From the NCBI GenBank assembly GCA_903837785.1, contig CAILVY010000227.1, forward strand, positions 1-37,549: a stretch of DNA of 37,549 nt. The letters run 5' to 3'. Shown piece by piece: positions 15,409 to 24,500 of the stretch. The first letter of the stretch is position 1. The number at the start of each line of letters is the position of its first letter. This DNA comes from Candidatus Hydrogenedentota bacterium. GTDB taxonomy: Bacteria; Hydrogenedentota; Hydrogenedentia; Hydrogenedentales; CAILVY01. The notes under the pieces are model-generated. The model did not search any database, had not been told where the DNA came from, and saw nothing but the letters and a program-made list of their open reading frames with translations. The translations under genes were made by a program, and so were the position numbers.

Positions 15409-15666
15409 ACTCGATTGCTCCCTTTCGGCATTTGTCAGGGGGTGCGTCCATTATTCGGAGGCGTGGACTGTCTGGTCTTGACCGCCTGCCTACCTTCCAT
15501 TAAGTAGGTGATTTTAGGCGGCAAAACGTAGGGAATTTAACCGTTTTGGCACAACTTGACTCCGGGGACAATCTTTTGGCACTCTCGTAGGGTTGCGGAA
15601 GGGATTTTGTCATTTTCGACGTCCAATGTCTTGGGAACCCAAATTCAACGGAGGGGAGAACCCGCG
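15409..15666. promoter_or_regulatory. Upstream region of livK with several symmetric sequences
   Basis: A 258-base gap with no gene. It holds CCGCCT (15482-15487) paired with AGGCGG (15516-15521) around an inner CCTAC (15489-15493)/GTAGG (15504-15508). CAAAACG (15522-15528) is opposite CGTTTTG (15542-15548). A direct repeat TTTTGGCAC occurs at 15544-15552 and 15574-15582, 30 bp apart. TTGGG-AA-CCCAA is at 15631-15642, close to the ribosome site. I see no good -35/-10 pair. The region probably contains the promoter and operators of the liv operon. Confidence 0.5.
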
Positions 15667-16821
15667 ATGAAACGTCTACTCGTAGTCCTGTTGGTTCTGA
15701 GCCTGTTGGCGCTGCCGGCCGTGGCACAGAAAGCCGATGCCAAGAAACCGATCAAGATTGGGGCCATTTTTGCGGTTACGGGCCCGGCCTCGTTTCTGGG
15801 CGCGCCCGAAGAGAAGACGGCCACGATGCTGGCCGAGCAGATCAATGCGGACGGCGGCGTGCTGGGCCGCAAGATCGAACTCATTGTGAAGGACAGCGGC
15901 GGCAGCCCGGAAAAGGCGGTGTCGTTCGCGAAGCAGCTGATTGAAGAGGAGAAGGTGCTGGCGATCATCGGGCCGTCAACCAGCGGCGAGACGATGCAGA
16001 TCAAGCAGTTGTGCGAAGAGAACAAGATGTTGCTGATCTCTTGCGCGGCCGCCGAGGTAATCGTGAACCCGGTCGCGAAGTACGTGTTCAAGACGCCGCA
16101 GAAGGACAGCCAGGCGGTCACGTGGATCTTCAACACGATGAAGGAGAAGGGCATCAGCAAGATCGCCGTGCTGAGCAGCATGGACGGCTTCGGCGACGCG
16201 GGCAAGAAACAGATTCTTGAAATGGCGAAGCCCGCAGGCATCGAGGTGCTGGCGAGCGAGGCTTACGACAAGCAGTCCACGGACCTGACGGACGTGCTGA
16301 CGAAGATCAAGGGCACGGCCGGGGTACAGGCGGTCGTGAACTGGTCGATCGTACCGGCCCAGTCGATCGTGGCCAAGAACATGAAGCAGATCGGGCTGAA
16401 TGTCCCGCTGTTCCAGAGCCATGGCTTCGGCAACCGCAAGTACGCCGAGCAGGCTGGCGCGGCGGCGGAAGGGACCCTGTTCCCCGCGGGGCGCCTGCTT
16501 GTCGTGGACGAACTGGCCGACAACCATCCGCAGAAGGCCCTCCTGGCCGCGTACAAGAAGAATTACGAGTCGCGCTACAAGGAGGACGTGAGCACCTTCG
16601 GCGGCCACGCCTATGACGCGCTGATGATCGTGACGGAAGGCATCAAGAAGGCGAACGCGGCCGATCGTGACAAGGTCCGCGATGCCATTGAAGGCCTGAA
16701 AGGGCTTGTGGGCACGGCGGGCATCTACAACTTCTCGCCCGAGGACCACACGGGCCTGAGCCTCGACGCGTTCGAGATGCTCACTGTGAAGGACGGAAAG
16801 TTCGCTATCAGCAAGAAGTGA
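15667..16821 (+). CDS. livK: Branched-chain amino acid-type ABC transporter, periplasmic substrate-binding protein
   Basis: A 384-residue exported type I periplasmic-binding protein. A signal peptide MKRLLVVLLVLSLLALPAVAQ is cleaved after about 21 residues. The domain (Peripla_BP_6) opens with KIGAIFAVTGPASFLGAPEEKTATMLAEQINADGG, characteristic of the LivJ/LivK group. It continues with IELIVKDSGGSPEKAVSFAKQLIEEEKVLAIIGPSTSG and ends with the family's GGHAYDALMIVTEGIKKA segment. It delivers a substrate to the LivHM permease. Members bind Leu/Ile/Val but also aromatic acids, amides or urea, so the substrate is open. ATG 15667 has GGAGGGGAG upstream. It heads the operon and is separated from livH by a terminator-like hairpin, as is usual for highly expressed binding proteins. 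Confidence 0.93.
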   Translation: MKRLLVVLLVLSLLALPAVAQKADAKKPIKIGAIFAVTGPASFLGAPEEKTATMLAEQINADGGVLGRKIELIVKDSGGSPEKAVSFAKQLIEEEKVLAIIGPSTSGETMQIKQLCEENKMLLISCAAAEVIVNPVAKYVFKTPQKDSQAVTWIFNTMKEKGISKIAVLSSMDGFGDAGKKQILEMAKPAGIEVLASEAYDKQSTDLTDVLTKIKGTAGVQAVVNWSIVPAQSIVAKNMKQIGLNVPLFQSHGFGNRKYAEQAGAAAEGTLFPAGRLLVVDELADNHPQKALLAAYKKNYESRYKEDVSTFGGHAYDALMIVTEGIKKANAADRDKVRDAIEGLKGLVGTAGIYNFSPEDHTGLSLDAFEMLTVKDGKFAISKK

Positions 16822-16858
16822 GGCGGGCGGCGGCCGCTTGGATGGAGACACACAAGAG

Positions 16859-16895
16859 GGAGCCCCGGCGGAGCTGGCGTCCGGGGCTTCGTTTT
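16859..16895 (+). terminator. Terminator/attenuator hairpin between livK and livH
   Basis: AGCCCCGG (16861-16868) pairs with CCGGGGCT (16881-16888), with a 12-base loop. A G·T and a G-C pair extend the stem, and TCGTTTT follows. Partial termination here would yield more livK than permease mRNA. Confidence 0.7.
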
Positions 16896-16908
16896 GACCG
16901 GAACAGGC

Positions 16909-17802
16909 ATGGGTGACGATAGTCTATTTCTGCAGTATCTGTTGTCAGGGATCACCAAAGGCAGCATCTATGCCGTGGTGGCCATCGGCTTCAATCTCAT
17001 CTACAGCGCCACGGGCGTTCTGAACTTCGCGCAGGGCGAGTTTGTGATGCTGGGCGGCATGATTGCGGTGACTTTGTGCGCATTCTTGCCGTTGCCCGTG
17101 GCGGTGGCCGCGGCGGTGGTCATCGTTGCGCTGACGGGGTGCCTGCTCGAAATCCTGTTCTTCCGGAAACTCCGGCATCACACGATCATGCACATGATCA
17201 TCATCACGATCGGCCTCTCGATCGTGATTCAGGAAGTGGCGCTGCACCTCTGGGACGAGAAGGTTCGGTCATTGCCCTACTTCTCCGGCAGCGAGGTTTC
17301 GTCCATCCGGATCTTCGGCGCTTCCGTATCGCCGCAGGTTCTTTGGGTGCTGGGCACTGTCGCGGTTGTCGTGGTGCTGTTGCACGCGTTTCTTCGCTAT
17401 ACCCTCCAGGGACGCGCCATGCGCGCGTGCTCGTCCAATCCCGATGCCGCCATGCTCTCGGGAATCAACATCTCGAACATGCGCACGCTGTCGTTCGGGC
17501 TGAGCGCCGCGCTCGGCGCTTTGGCCGGGTGCGTCATCTCGCCGATCACGATGACGCATTACGAGATGGGGGCGCCCCTGGCCATCAAGGGCTTTGCGGC
17601 GGCAATCCTCGGCGGGCTCGGCAATCCGATGGCCTCGGTGGTTGGGGGGCTGCTCATCGGGGTCATCGAGGCGTTCAGCGTGAGCAAGCTGCCCGCGGCC
17701 TACAATGATGTGACCGCGTTTGCCCTCTTGTTGTTGATGCTCTTCGTGCGGCCGCACGGCCTCTTCGGCTCGCCCTCGGGCGAGAGCGTACGGGAGGTGT
17801 AG
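16909..17802 (+). CDS. livH: Branched-chain amino acid ABC transporter permease LivH
   Basis: An inner-membrane permease of 297 residues with eight or so hydrophobic segments. Family hallmarks are LLSGITKGSIYAVVAIGFNLIYSATGVLNFAQGEFVMLGGM at the N-terminus and GFAAAILGGLGNPMASVVGGLLIGVIEAF near the C-terminus, which contains the EAA-like coupling loop for the ATPase. It pairs with LivM to form the channel. The ATG at 16909 was chosen; an in-frame TTG at 16894 lies in the terminator tail. The ribosome site is weak (GGAACAGG). It is followed after one base by livM. Confidence 0.94.
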   Translation: MGDDSLFLQYLLSGITKGSIYAVVAIGFNLIYSATGVLNFAQGEFVMLGGMIAVTLCAFLPLPVAVAAAVVIVALTGCLLEILFFRKLRHHTIMHMIIITIGLSIVIQEVALHLWDEKVRSLPYFSGSEVSSIRIFGASVSPQVLWVLGTVAVVVVLLHAFLRYTLQGRAMRACSSNPDAAMLSGINISNMRTLSFGLSAALGALAGCVISPITMTHYEMGAPLAIKGFAAAILGGLGNPMASVVGGLLIGVIEAFSVSKLPAAYNDVTAFALLLLMLFVRPHGLFGSPSGESVREV

Positions 17803-17803
17803 C

Positions 17804-18892
17804 GTGCTTCTGAAGCGGCTCTTCCCCGTCATCGGCTTTGCGGCGCTGGCCATCGCAGTCCAGCTTGGCGCCGGCGCCTTGGGCAAGGAATTTTACCTCA
17901 CGCAATTAACGATGGCGATCTACTACGCGATCGTGGTCATGGGCCTGTGCCTGTTGATGGGGTTTGCAGGCCAGGTTTCGCTGGGCCATGGCGCATTCTT
18001 CGCCATTGGCGGTTACACGTCGGCCGTGCTGACCACGTCCGACTTCTCGCGATTCCAGGACAGTCTTTGGGCCGCGGCCCTGAAGCGGATTCACGTGCTG
18101 ATTCCCAAGGCGGATCTTTACGGCGGGCAAGTGCTGACGACAACGCCCTGGGCGGCCTTTGTTGCGGCGATGCTGCTCACGTTCCTGATCGCGTGCCTCA
18201 TCGGCTATCCGGCGCTGCGGCTCAAGGGGCATTATCTTGCGATGGCGACGCTTGGCTTTTGCCTCATCGTGAACAAGATCGTGCTCGGCACGGCCTGGCT
18301 CGGCGCGGCCGACGGCATCTCCGGCGTTCCGGAATGGAATCTTGCCGGCGGACTCGTCATATCAGGGAGGAGCGCGGTGCGCGTGCAGAACTACTATGCC
18401 GCGTGCGCCCTCGCACTGTTCCTGCTGATCCTGCTGGCGAACCTGGTGCATTCCCGCGTCGGGCGTGCCCTGCAGGCCATCCACGACCGGGAAACGGCGG
18501 CGGGCGCCATCGGGATTAACACGGCGCGCTACAAGCTCAACGCGTTTGTGCTGAGCGCGCTGCTGGCGGCGGCGGCGGGCGTGTTTTTGACGCACTACAC
18601 GGCTGGAATCGGGCCGTCCGAGGCCAGTGCGCTGAAGTCGGTGCGCTACGTCGCGCTGGCGGCGGCGGGCGGCATGTCCAATCCGTGGGGAGCCGCGCTC
18701 GTCAGCACGGCCATCAACTTCCTTTCCCTGCGCGGGTGGTTCGGGACGTACGACAACGCGGTTTTCGGCGCGGTGCTCATCCTCATCATCTCGATTGCGC
18801 CGCAAGGTCCGCTGAAACCGCTCGGCCTCTGGATTCGGCGGCTGCTCAGCGGGGCGCGTTCCGCCGCGGGAGGCGAACATGCCGCTTCTTGA
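17804..18892 (+). CDS. livM: Branched-chain amino acid ABC transporter permease LivM
   Basis: The second permease subunit, 362 residues. Conserved parts are YAIVVMGLCLLMGFAGQVSLGHGAFFAIGGYTSA (about 41-74) and RVGRALQAIHDRETAAGAIGINTARYKLNAFVLSALLAAAAGVF, the EAA coupling loop with the motif GRALQAIRD of the family. There are about nine or ten hydrophobic segments. It starts with GTG at 17804, one base after the livH stop, with GGGAGGTG overlapping the end of livH. Its 3' end overlaps livG by 14 bases, so the permease and ATPases are translationally coupled. An insertion of about 30 residues near 85-115 (RIHVLIPKADLYGGQ) is longer than in E. coli LivM. Confidence 0.93.
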   Translation: MLLKRLFPVIGFAALAIAVQLGAGALGKEFYLTQLTMAIYYAIVVMGLCLLMGFAGQVSLGHGAFFAIGGYTSAVLTTSDFSRFQDSLWAAALKRIHVLIPKADLYGGQVLTTTPWAAFVAAMLLTFLIACLIGYPALRLKGHYLAMATLGFCLIVNKIVLGTAWLGAADGISGVPEWNLAGGLVISGRSAVRVQNYYAACALALFLLILLANLVHSRVGRALQAIHDRETAAGAIGINTARYKLNAFVLSALLAAAAGVFLTHYTAGIGPSEASALKSVRYVALAAAGGMSNPWGAALVSTAINFLSLRGWFGTYDNAVFGAVLILIISIAPQGPLKPLGLWIRRLLSGARSAAGGEHAAS

Positions 18893-19667
18893 CGTCGAGA
18901 ATGTGAGCCGCCGCTTTGGCGGGCTCGTGGCGCTGGACAAGGTGGCGTTCAGTGTGTCCGCGGGCCAGATCAAGTCGATCATCGGCCCGAACGGCGCGGG
19001 AAAGACCACGCTGCTCAACGTTGTGTCGGGACTGCTTTCGGCGGACACGGGGCGCATCCAGTTTCGGGACAGCCGCATCGACGGCCTCAAATCCCATCAG
19101 ATCGCGCAGGGCGGCATGTCCCGCACTTTTCAGAACCCCAGCCTCTTCCTCCAGATGAGCGTGCTCGAGAATGTCATGGTTGGCCGGCATCCGCGGACCC
19201 GGTGCGGTTTTGCCGCCTGCTGCCTGCGCCTGCCCGGGCAAATCCGCGAGGAGCGCCGGATACGCGAATCGGCGTTGGAGCATCTGCGCTTTGTCGGGCT
19301 CGAAGGAATGGCCGGCGCGCCGGCAGGCGCGTTGGGATTCGGCGAACGGCGCATGGTTGAATTGGCGCGTGCCCTGGCGACCGAACCGTCCTTGCTGTTG
19401 CTGGATGAACCGGCCAGCGGCTTGAATAACCGGGAAACGGCGGATTTGGGCGAACTCATCCGGCGCATCCGCGAGCGCGGGATTACGACCCTGCTTGTGG
19501 AACATGACATGTCCCTCGTGATGGACATTTCGGACGATATTCTCGTGCTGCACAACGGCACGCCGCTGGCCGAAGGCGCGCCCGCGGTCATCCAAAACAA
19601 CGAAGAAGTGATCCGGGTTTATCTGGGCACGGGCTTGGAAGATGCTGCTGCAAGTCAAAAATCTTAG
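18879..19667 (+). CDS. livG: Branched-chain amino acid ABC transporter ATP-binding protein LivG
   Basis: A 262-residue cytoplasmic ATPase: Walker A GPNGAGKTT at about 37-45, the Q-loop region SRTFQNPSLF, Walker B LLLLDEPASGL, and H-loop LLVEHDM. The ABC signature is GALGFGERRMVELARAL, in which the canonical LSGGQ is replaced by GFGER, as in LivG-type proteins that carry a YGQQR-like form. The extra segment RTRCGFAACCLRLPGQIREERRI matches the LivG-specific insert. It powers uptake together with LivF. The start codon overlaps livM and the end overlaps livF by 26 bases. Confidence 0.94.
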   Translation: MPLLDVENVSRRFGGLVALDKVAFSVSAGQIKSIIGPNGAGKTTLLNVVSGLLSADTGRIQFRDSRIDGLKSHQIAQGGMSRTFQNPSLFLQMSVLENVMVGRHPRTRCGFAACCLRLPGQIREERRIRESALEHLRFVGLEGMAGAPAGALGFGERRMVELARALATEPSLLLLDEPASGLNNRETADLGELIRRIRERGITTLLVEHDMSLVMDISDDILVLHNGTPLAEGAPAVIQNNEEVIRVYLGTGLEDAAASQKS

Positions 19668-20361
19668 ATGCGGCTATGGCAGCCTCGAGGTGGTGCACGG
19701 CGTGAGTTTGCACGTGTGCGCCGGCGAGATCGTCGGCCTGCTCGGCGCGAACGGCGCGGGGAAATCCTCGCTGATGAAGTCCATCATCGGCCTCATGGCG
19801 CCGTGGCACGGCGGCGTCTGGATGAACGGGCGGCGGGTCGCGGGCCAGCCCGCCTGGCGCAGCATCAGCAACTCGATGGTGCTGGTTCCCGAGGGGCGCC
19901 AGATCTTCAGTGACATGACGGTTCGCGAGAATCTGCTCATGGGGGGATATCACAACCCCGATCGCGGCATGGATCTCGATATGGTTCTGGACCGCTTTCC
20001 ACGCCTTCGGGAGCGCATCGCGCAAGTTGCGGGAACGCTGTCCGGGGGGGAGCAGCAGATGCTGGCGCTGGGCCGTGCGCTCATGGCGCGCCCGAAGATG
20101 CTCCTGCTGGATGAGCCCTCCATGGGGCTCGCCCCGTTGATGGTTGAAATGGTTTTCGCGGAGATCCGCGCCATGCGCGACCTGGGCGTCACGATCCTGC
20201 TTGTGGAACAGAACGCCACGGCCACGCTGCAGATTGCGGACCGGGCCTACGTCATGGAGAGCGGCGAGATCATTCTGGAGGGGGAAGCCGCGGAACTCCT
20301 GCATAATCCGGAAGTGAAGCGGGCGTATCTCGGCAAGGGCTACAAGGAGGTCTGGGAATGA
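19642..20361 (+). CDS. livF: Branched-chain amino acid ABC transporter ATP-binding protein LivF
   Basis: A 239-residue ATPase with Walker A GANGAGKSS (about 33-41), LivF-specific LVPEGRQIFSDMTVRENLLMG, signature LSGGEQQMLALGRALM, Walker B LLLLDEPSMGLAP and H-loop LLVEQN. All catalytic motifs are intact. It forms the heterodimer with LivG. It overlaps livG by 26 bases and its stop TGA overlaps the ATG of the PaaK-like gene (ATGA), so expression of the downstream protein is tied to the transporter. Confidence 0.95.
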   Translation: MLLQVKNLRCGYGSLEVVHGVSLHVCAGEIVGLLGANGAGKSSLMKSIIGLMAPWHGGVWMNGRRVAGQPAWRSISNSMVLVPEGRQIFSDMTVRENLLMGGYHNPDRGMDLDMVLDRFPRLRERIAQVAGTLSGGEQQMLALGRALMARPKMLLLDEPSMGLAPLMVEMVFAEIRAMRDLGVTILLVEQNATATLQIADRAYVMESGEIILEGEAAELLHNPEVKRAYLGKGYKEVWE

Positions 20362-21536
20362 AAGTGTTCGACCGCCGCAACGAGTTGATGCCGCGCCCCG
20401 AACTGGAACAGCTCCAGCTCGAACGGCTGCAATCGCTCCTCGTGCGGCTCCGCCGGAACGTGCGCCGGTACCGCGAGCGCCTTGCGGATCTCCGCCTGGA
20501 ATCGCTCGACGCGCTGGCATCGCTTCCCATCACGACCCCCGAGGACATGGCCGAGAGTTTCCCCTATGGCATGTTCGCCATGCCGTTGCGGGAAATCATC
20601 CGGCTTCATTCCACGATGGGGCCCGACGGCGCCCCGTTGGTCATCGGCCACACCCGGAACGACCTCACTCAGTGGGGCAAGCTTGCTGCGCGGCAACTCG
20701 TGGCCAGCGGGGTCACGGCCAATGACGTGATCCAGGTTTGCTCCGGCACGGGCCCGTACCGCGGCGCGCTGGGCATCACGCTCGGCGCGGAACTGATCGG
20801 GGCCTCAGTCATCGCGGAAGAGGCGTATCACATGGACGCGCAGTTGGCCATGTTGAGCAACTATCGGCCGACGATGCTCGTGACGACGCCCTCGAATGCG
20901 CTCGAACTGATGCGCGCCATGGATCAGCAGAGGATCGATCCGCCTTCGTTGCAGTTGCGCACCGTCCTGCTGTCGCGTCCGGTCGACGAGGCCACCCGTG
21001 AGCAGCTTCGCGCGGGCCTGCTCGTCGAGGTTCAATCCAGTTTCGGCATCGAAGAGATCCTCGACCCGGGGCTCTGCGTTGAGTGTGAACACGGCCATTT
21101 CCATGTGAACGAAGATCAGTTCCTCGTCGAAATCCAGGCGGGGGAACTGCTCGTGACGGCCCTGTGCCGCGAGGCGATGCCGCTGTTGCGCTTTCAGACC
21201 CGCGTGGCCTGTTCCATGAGCCGCGACAAATGTCCCTGCGGGCGCACCGGCGTGATCCTGAAGCCGGGCAACCGCCTCGACGAACGCCTGCTCGTCAACG
21301 AGACGCCCCTCTACAAAGGCCAGATCGCGGAGATGCTCTCGCACACCCGGGTGGCCGGGCGGCAGTTCGCGGTGGATGTGCTCGCGTCACGCGTCGTCGT
21401 CTCCATCCAGCTCACGGAAGACATCTTCTCGGACATGATGTGGCCCCTCATCGATCTTCAGCGCTCGCTCGAACTCGAGTTCCTTGCGCGCCTCGGCGCG
21501 CCCGCCGAAGTCCGGTTCGTTCAATCCTTCGAGTGA
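20358..21536 (+). CDS. Divergent phenylacetate-CoA ligase (PaaK)-like protein, probable loss of adenylation motifs
   Basis: A 392-residue cytoplasmic protein of the PaaK branch of the AMP-binding superfamily. Recognisable blocks are IIRLHSTMGPDGAPLVIGHTRNDL (80-103), VQVCSGTG, SSFGIEEILDPGLCVECEHGHFHVNEDQFLVEI (227-259) and LLRFQTRVACSMSRDKCPCGRTG, which match the PaaK core including the Cys pair. It departs from PaaK at the phosphate-binding loop: the canonical SSGTTGKPT reads STMGPDGAP here. The GRxDD hinge reads NRLDERLL. The chain ends at AEVRFVQSFE, where PaaK would still have the catalytic Lys segment. It is about 40 residues shorter than typical PaaK. Complete ligases of this group activate aryl-acetates with ATP and CoA; here activity is doubtful. 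Being last in the liv operon with an ATGA overlap, it may act with the imported substrate as an activating or binding partner. Confidence 0.8.
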   Translation: MKVFDRRNELMPRPELEQLQLERLQSLLVRLRRNVRRYRERLADLRLESLDALASLPITTPEDMAESFPYGMFAMPLREIIRLHSTMGPDGAPLVIGHTRNDLTQWGKLAARQLVASGVTANDVIQVCSGTGPYRGALGITLGAELIGASVIAEEAYHMDAQLAMLSNYRPTMLVTTPSNALELMRAMDQQRIDPPSLQLRTVLLSRPVDEATREQLRAGLLVEVQSSFGIEEILDPGLCVECEHGHFHVNEDQFLVEIQAGELLVTALCREAMPLLRFQTRVACSMSRDKCPCGRTGVILKPGNRLDERLLVNETPLYKGQIAEMLSHTRVAGRQFAVDVLASRVVVSIQLTEDIFSDMMWPLIDLQRSLELEFLARLGAPAEVRFVQSFE

Positions 21537-24500
21537 CCGCCCGATTCGCGGCACTCTGGAAGCAGGAAATGAACTGAGAACATGCCCGTGAGGCGTCCCG
21601 CCGTTTCCAGACGCGCCGCTGCGGGACTGTACGGCCAAGGCAGCGATGCGGAAGCGGGCGTGCGCGAGCGCAGCACATGCAGCAGCACCCCGTGTTCCGC
21701 GAGGCACGCGCGCACGTCCACGCTCCCGTCCGCGTCCACTCGCAGCCCTGACGCATCCGGCGCGGTCAACGCGGCATCGTAGATGTTGTACTTCGCGGCG
21801 CGGAAATCGCGCGTCCCGTATTCGTTTGCGTCCAGATGCCATGGACACAGCGGGCGCACCCCGGCGGGCCGCATGCCGGCCGGGGAGCATGCCGATGCGT
21901 GTCCTTCGGGGCGGCCGATGTGGTCCTCGGGATACACGTCCCACTCGCTCTGGCGCCGCCAGCGGATCTCCGTGCATGCCTCGCTCATGCTGAAACGCAA
22001 CCCTTGCTCGCCAATGCTGAACGCCTCGCCGGAATAGCGATAGTCATACGACGCGGTGCATTGGCCTTCCCGATCGATCAGCAGCTCCGTGGCGCCCTCA
22101 AATCCCGAATAGCGGTCCTTCACGACAATCGCCAGCGCGTTGCCTCGCACTTCCGCTTGAACGCGGTCGATCACGCGCGTGGCTGCGTCGGGGAATTCGG
22201 CGTACGGCGCGCCGCCGGGATTGAACACGTTCCTTTCTTCAAGCCGGGTGACGAAGAGCGCGGGCATATGCTGCAGGCGGATCGCTTTGCCGGACACGGC
22301 CGCGCTTGAGCGATCTATCGCCATGCGGAAGGCGCGGCCTTCCACGCGGATACTCTCCTCGGACATTTCCCACTTGGGGCACCCGGCCTCGGGAAGCGGC
22401 GTCACGGGGACGGGCTTGTCCCCCAACGTGATACCGTGCGCGGCGATCAGGCGCGCCTTGGCGTCGAAGAACCGAATCACAAGCAGGCTTCCGGCCTTCG
22501 TGCTGTCCGGAACCCGTATATCGAGCGTTGTCTGTGTCTGCGGGCCGGCGTGCAGGCGGCACCGCCCGCGTTCCCCGCCAAGCTCCCATCGGATGCGCAA
22601 TTCGCCGAGGTCCGTGAATGCATGGCGGTTCTCGATCGGGATGCGCACGATCTCCTGCCCGGGCTGCCACTCGACCCGCCGCGTGGGGATCCAGACGGGG
22701 CTGTACATGCATTTCGCATCCCACCACAGGCTTTTCGGCCGCCGCCAGACATCGAGAAAGCCCCACACGCCATAACCCGCCGTCTTGCCGTCCGGCAAGT
22801 AGAACTCCTCGTCAATTCCCGCCCAGATGGCGCCGCCAATAACCTGCTTCGACGCGTAGACGTGGTTCCAGAGTGAGTCCGGACTGTTCTGCCCCGTTGG
22901 CCAGTTCACTACGTCGAGCCCGGGATTGCGCTTGAGCGTTTCCGCAAAGGTGAAGGTTTGCGGCGGGAAGTACTCGTCGATCAGGATGGGCCGCGCATCG
23001 CCCTTCACGAAATCACAATTCTCCGGCGGCCACGGCGGATAGTGCAGCACCGCAATGTCCCCCCGGCCGCCGTCGCGCGCCCACTCATTGTTGAACAAAG
23101 CCGGACGCGACGGATCATGCGACTGGCAGTACTGCATCGTGGTCGCGAAGTTCTCCGACAGCGCGTTCTTCCCGTCCGGCCCATTCCCGGATTCATTCGC
23201 GATCGACCACAGAATGATGGAGGGATGATGGCGATGCGCATCGAGCATCGCCGCGGTGGGCGTCAGAAAGGCCTTGGCCAACGCGGGGTCGTCCTCGCCA
23301 TGGCCGCCGCGCGCCCAGCAGAACGGCGCTTCACATTCCACGTACAGGCCGATCCGGTCGCACGCATCCAGGAATTCCTCCGTTGGCGGATAATGTGACG
23401 TGCGCACGTAGTTGAAGTTAGCGTTCTTCAAGAGGCGCGCGTCTTCCAAGGCATGACAGGCCGTGGCCGCCCGGCCCGTTAGGGGATCGGTTTCATGGCG
23501 ATTCACGCCCGCGAGTTTCACGCGCCGTCCGTTCACGCACAACTGCCCATCGCGCACAACGACTTCGCGGAATCCGATCGTCCGCTCGATCCGTTCCAGG
23601 TGCTTCCCGTCTTGCCGCAATTCCAGGGACAACGTGTACAGATTGGGCTGCTCATCATTCCATTTCGCCGGATTCGCCACGCGCACGCTCTTCTCCTGCG
23701 CGGATTCGCCCGGAGCGAGTTCGCCGAGGTCCATATCCCAGGATGCGAGCACGCCACGTTTCGGCCCCGGCCCCGTGATGCGGCAGCGGCAGCTCAGATC
23801 GCGGACCGCCGCGCGGGTGGCATTCGCCATCGCCAAGTGAATATTGAGCGACGCATCGCGATAGTCCGCATCGAACTTCATGTCCCAGCGCAACTCCGTG
23901 AGATGAACCGGCGGCAGGGCGAAGACGTGTACGCTGCGGTCGATGCCGCCCAGATTGTGAAAGGCATAGCTCGAACTGAACGAGGCCAACTCGGAAGGCG
24001 TATTCAGCGTAATCGCCATCGCAAGACGATTCCTTTCTCCGGGGCGCGCCGTTTCGCTGATGTCGAATTCGACCGGCGTGTAAAGGTTCTCACTGGCGCC
24101 CAGCAATGTCCCGTTCAGCCAGTAGCGCGCACCCCCGTGCACGGCGTCAAAGCGAAGGAAGATGCGCTTGCCATGCCAATCCTTCGGCAACGTAAAATCG
24201 GTCGCGATGGCGGCTGTCTTGTCTCTCGCAATGTGGAAGCCTTGTTGGAGCCATTGGCCGGGCACGACGAAATCCTTCCAGCCGGGGGCATCGGAAGCAA
24301 CGCTTGCCGGGTCCTGCGGCGGGTCGGGATGAAGCCTCCATACGCCGTCCAATTTCAAGTGCGCGTCCGTCACCTCGGCCACGCGCGTCGCCATCGGCCG
24401 AAAACGTGGCTCGGAGAAGCATAGTCCTTCATACGTGGCTTCGGCGACGGCCTCCTGTCGGCCGGCGCGCGCCGTGACGCGCAGGCTGCCGGTTTTTCCC

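Noticed and set aside
15544-15582. Possible sigma-54 promoter (TGGCAC) upstream of livK
   Set aside because: The -12 GC element is not at the required spacing for either copy of TTTTGGCAC.
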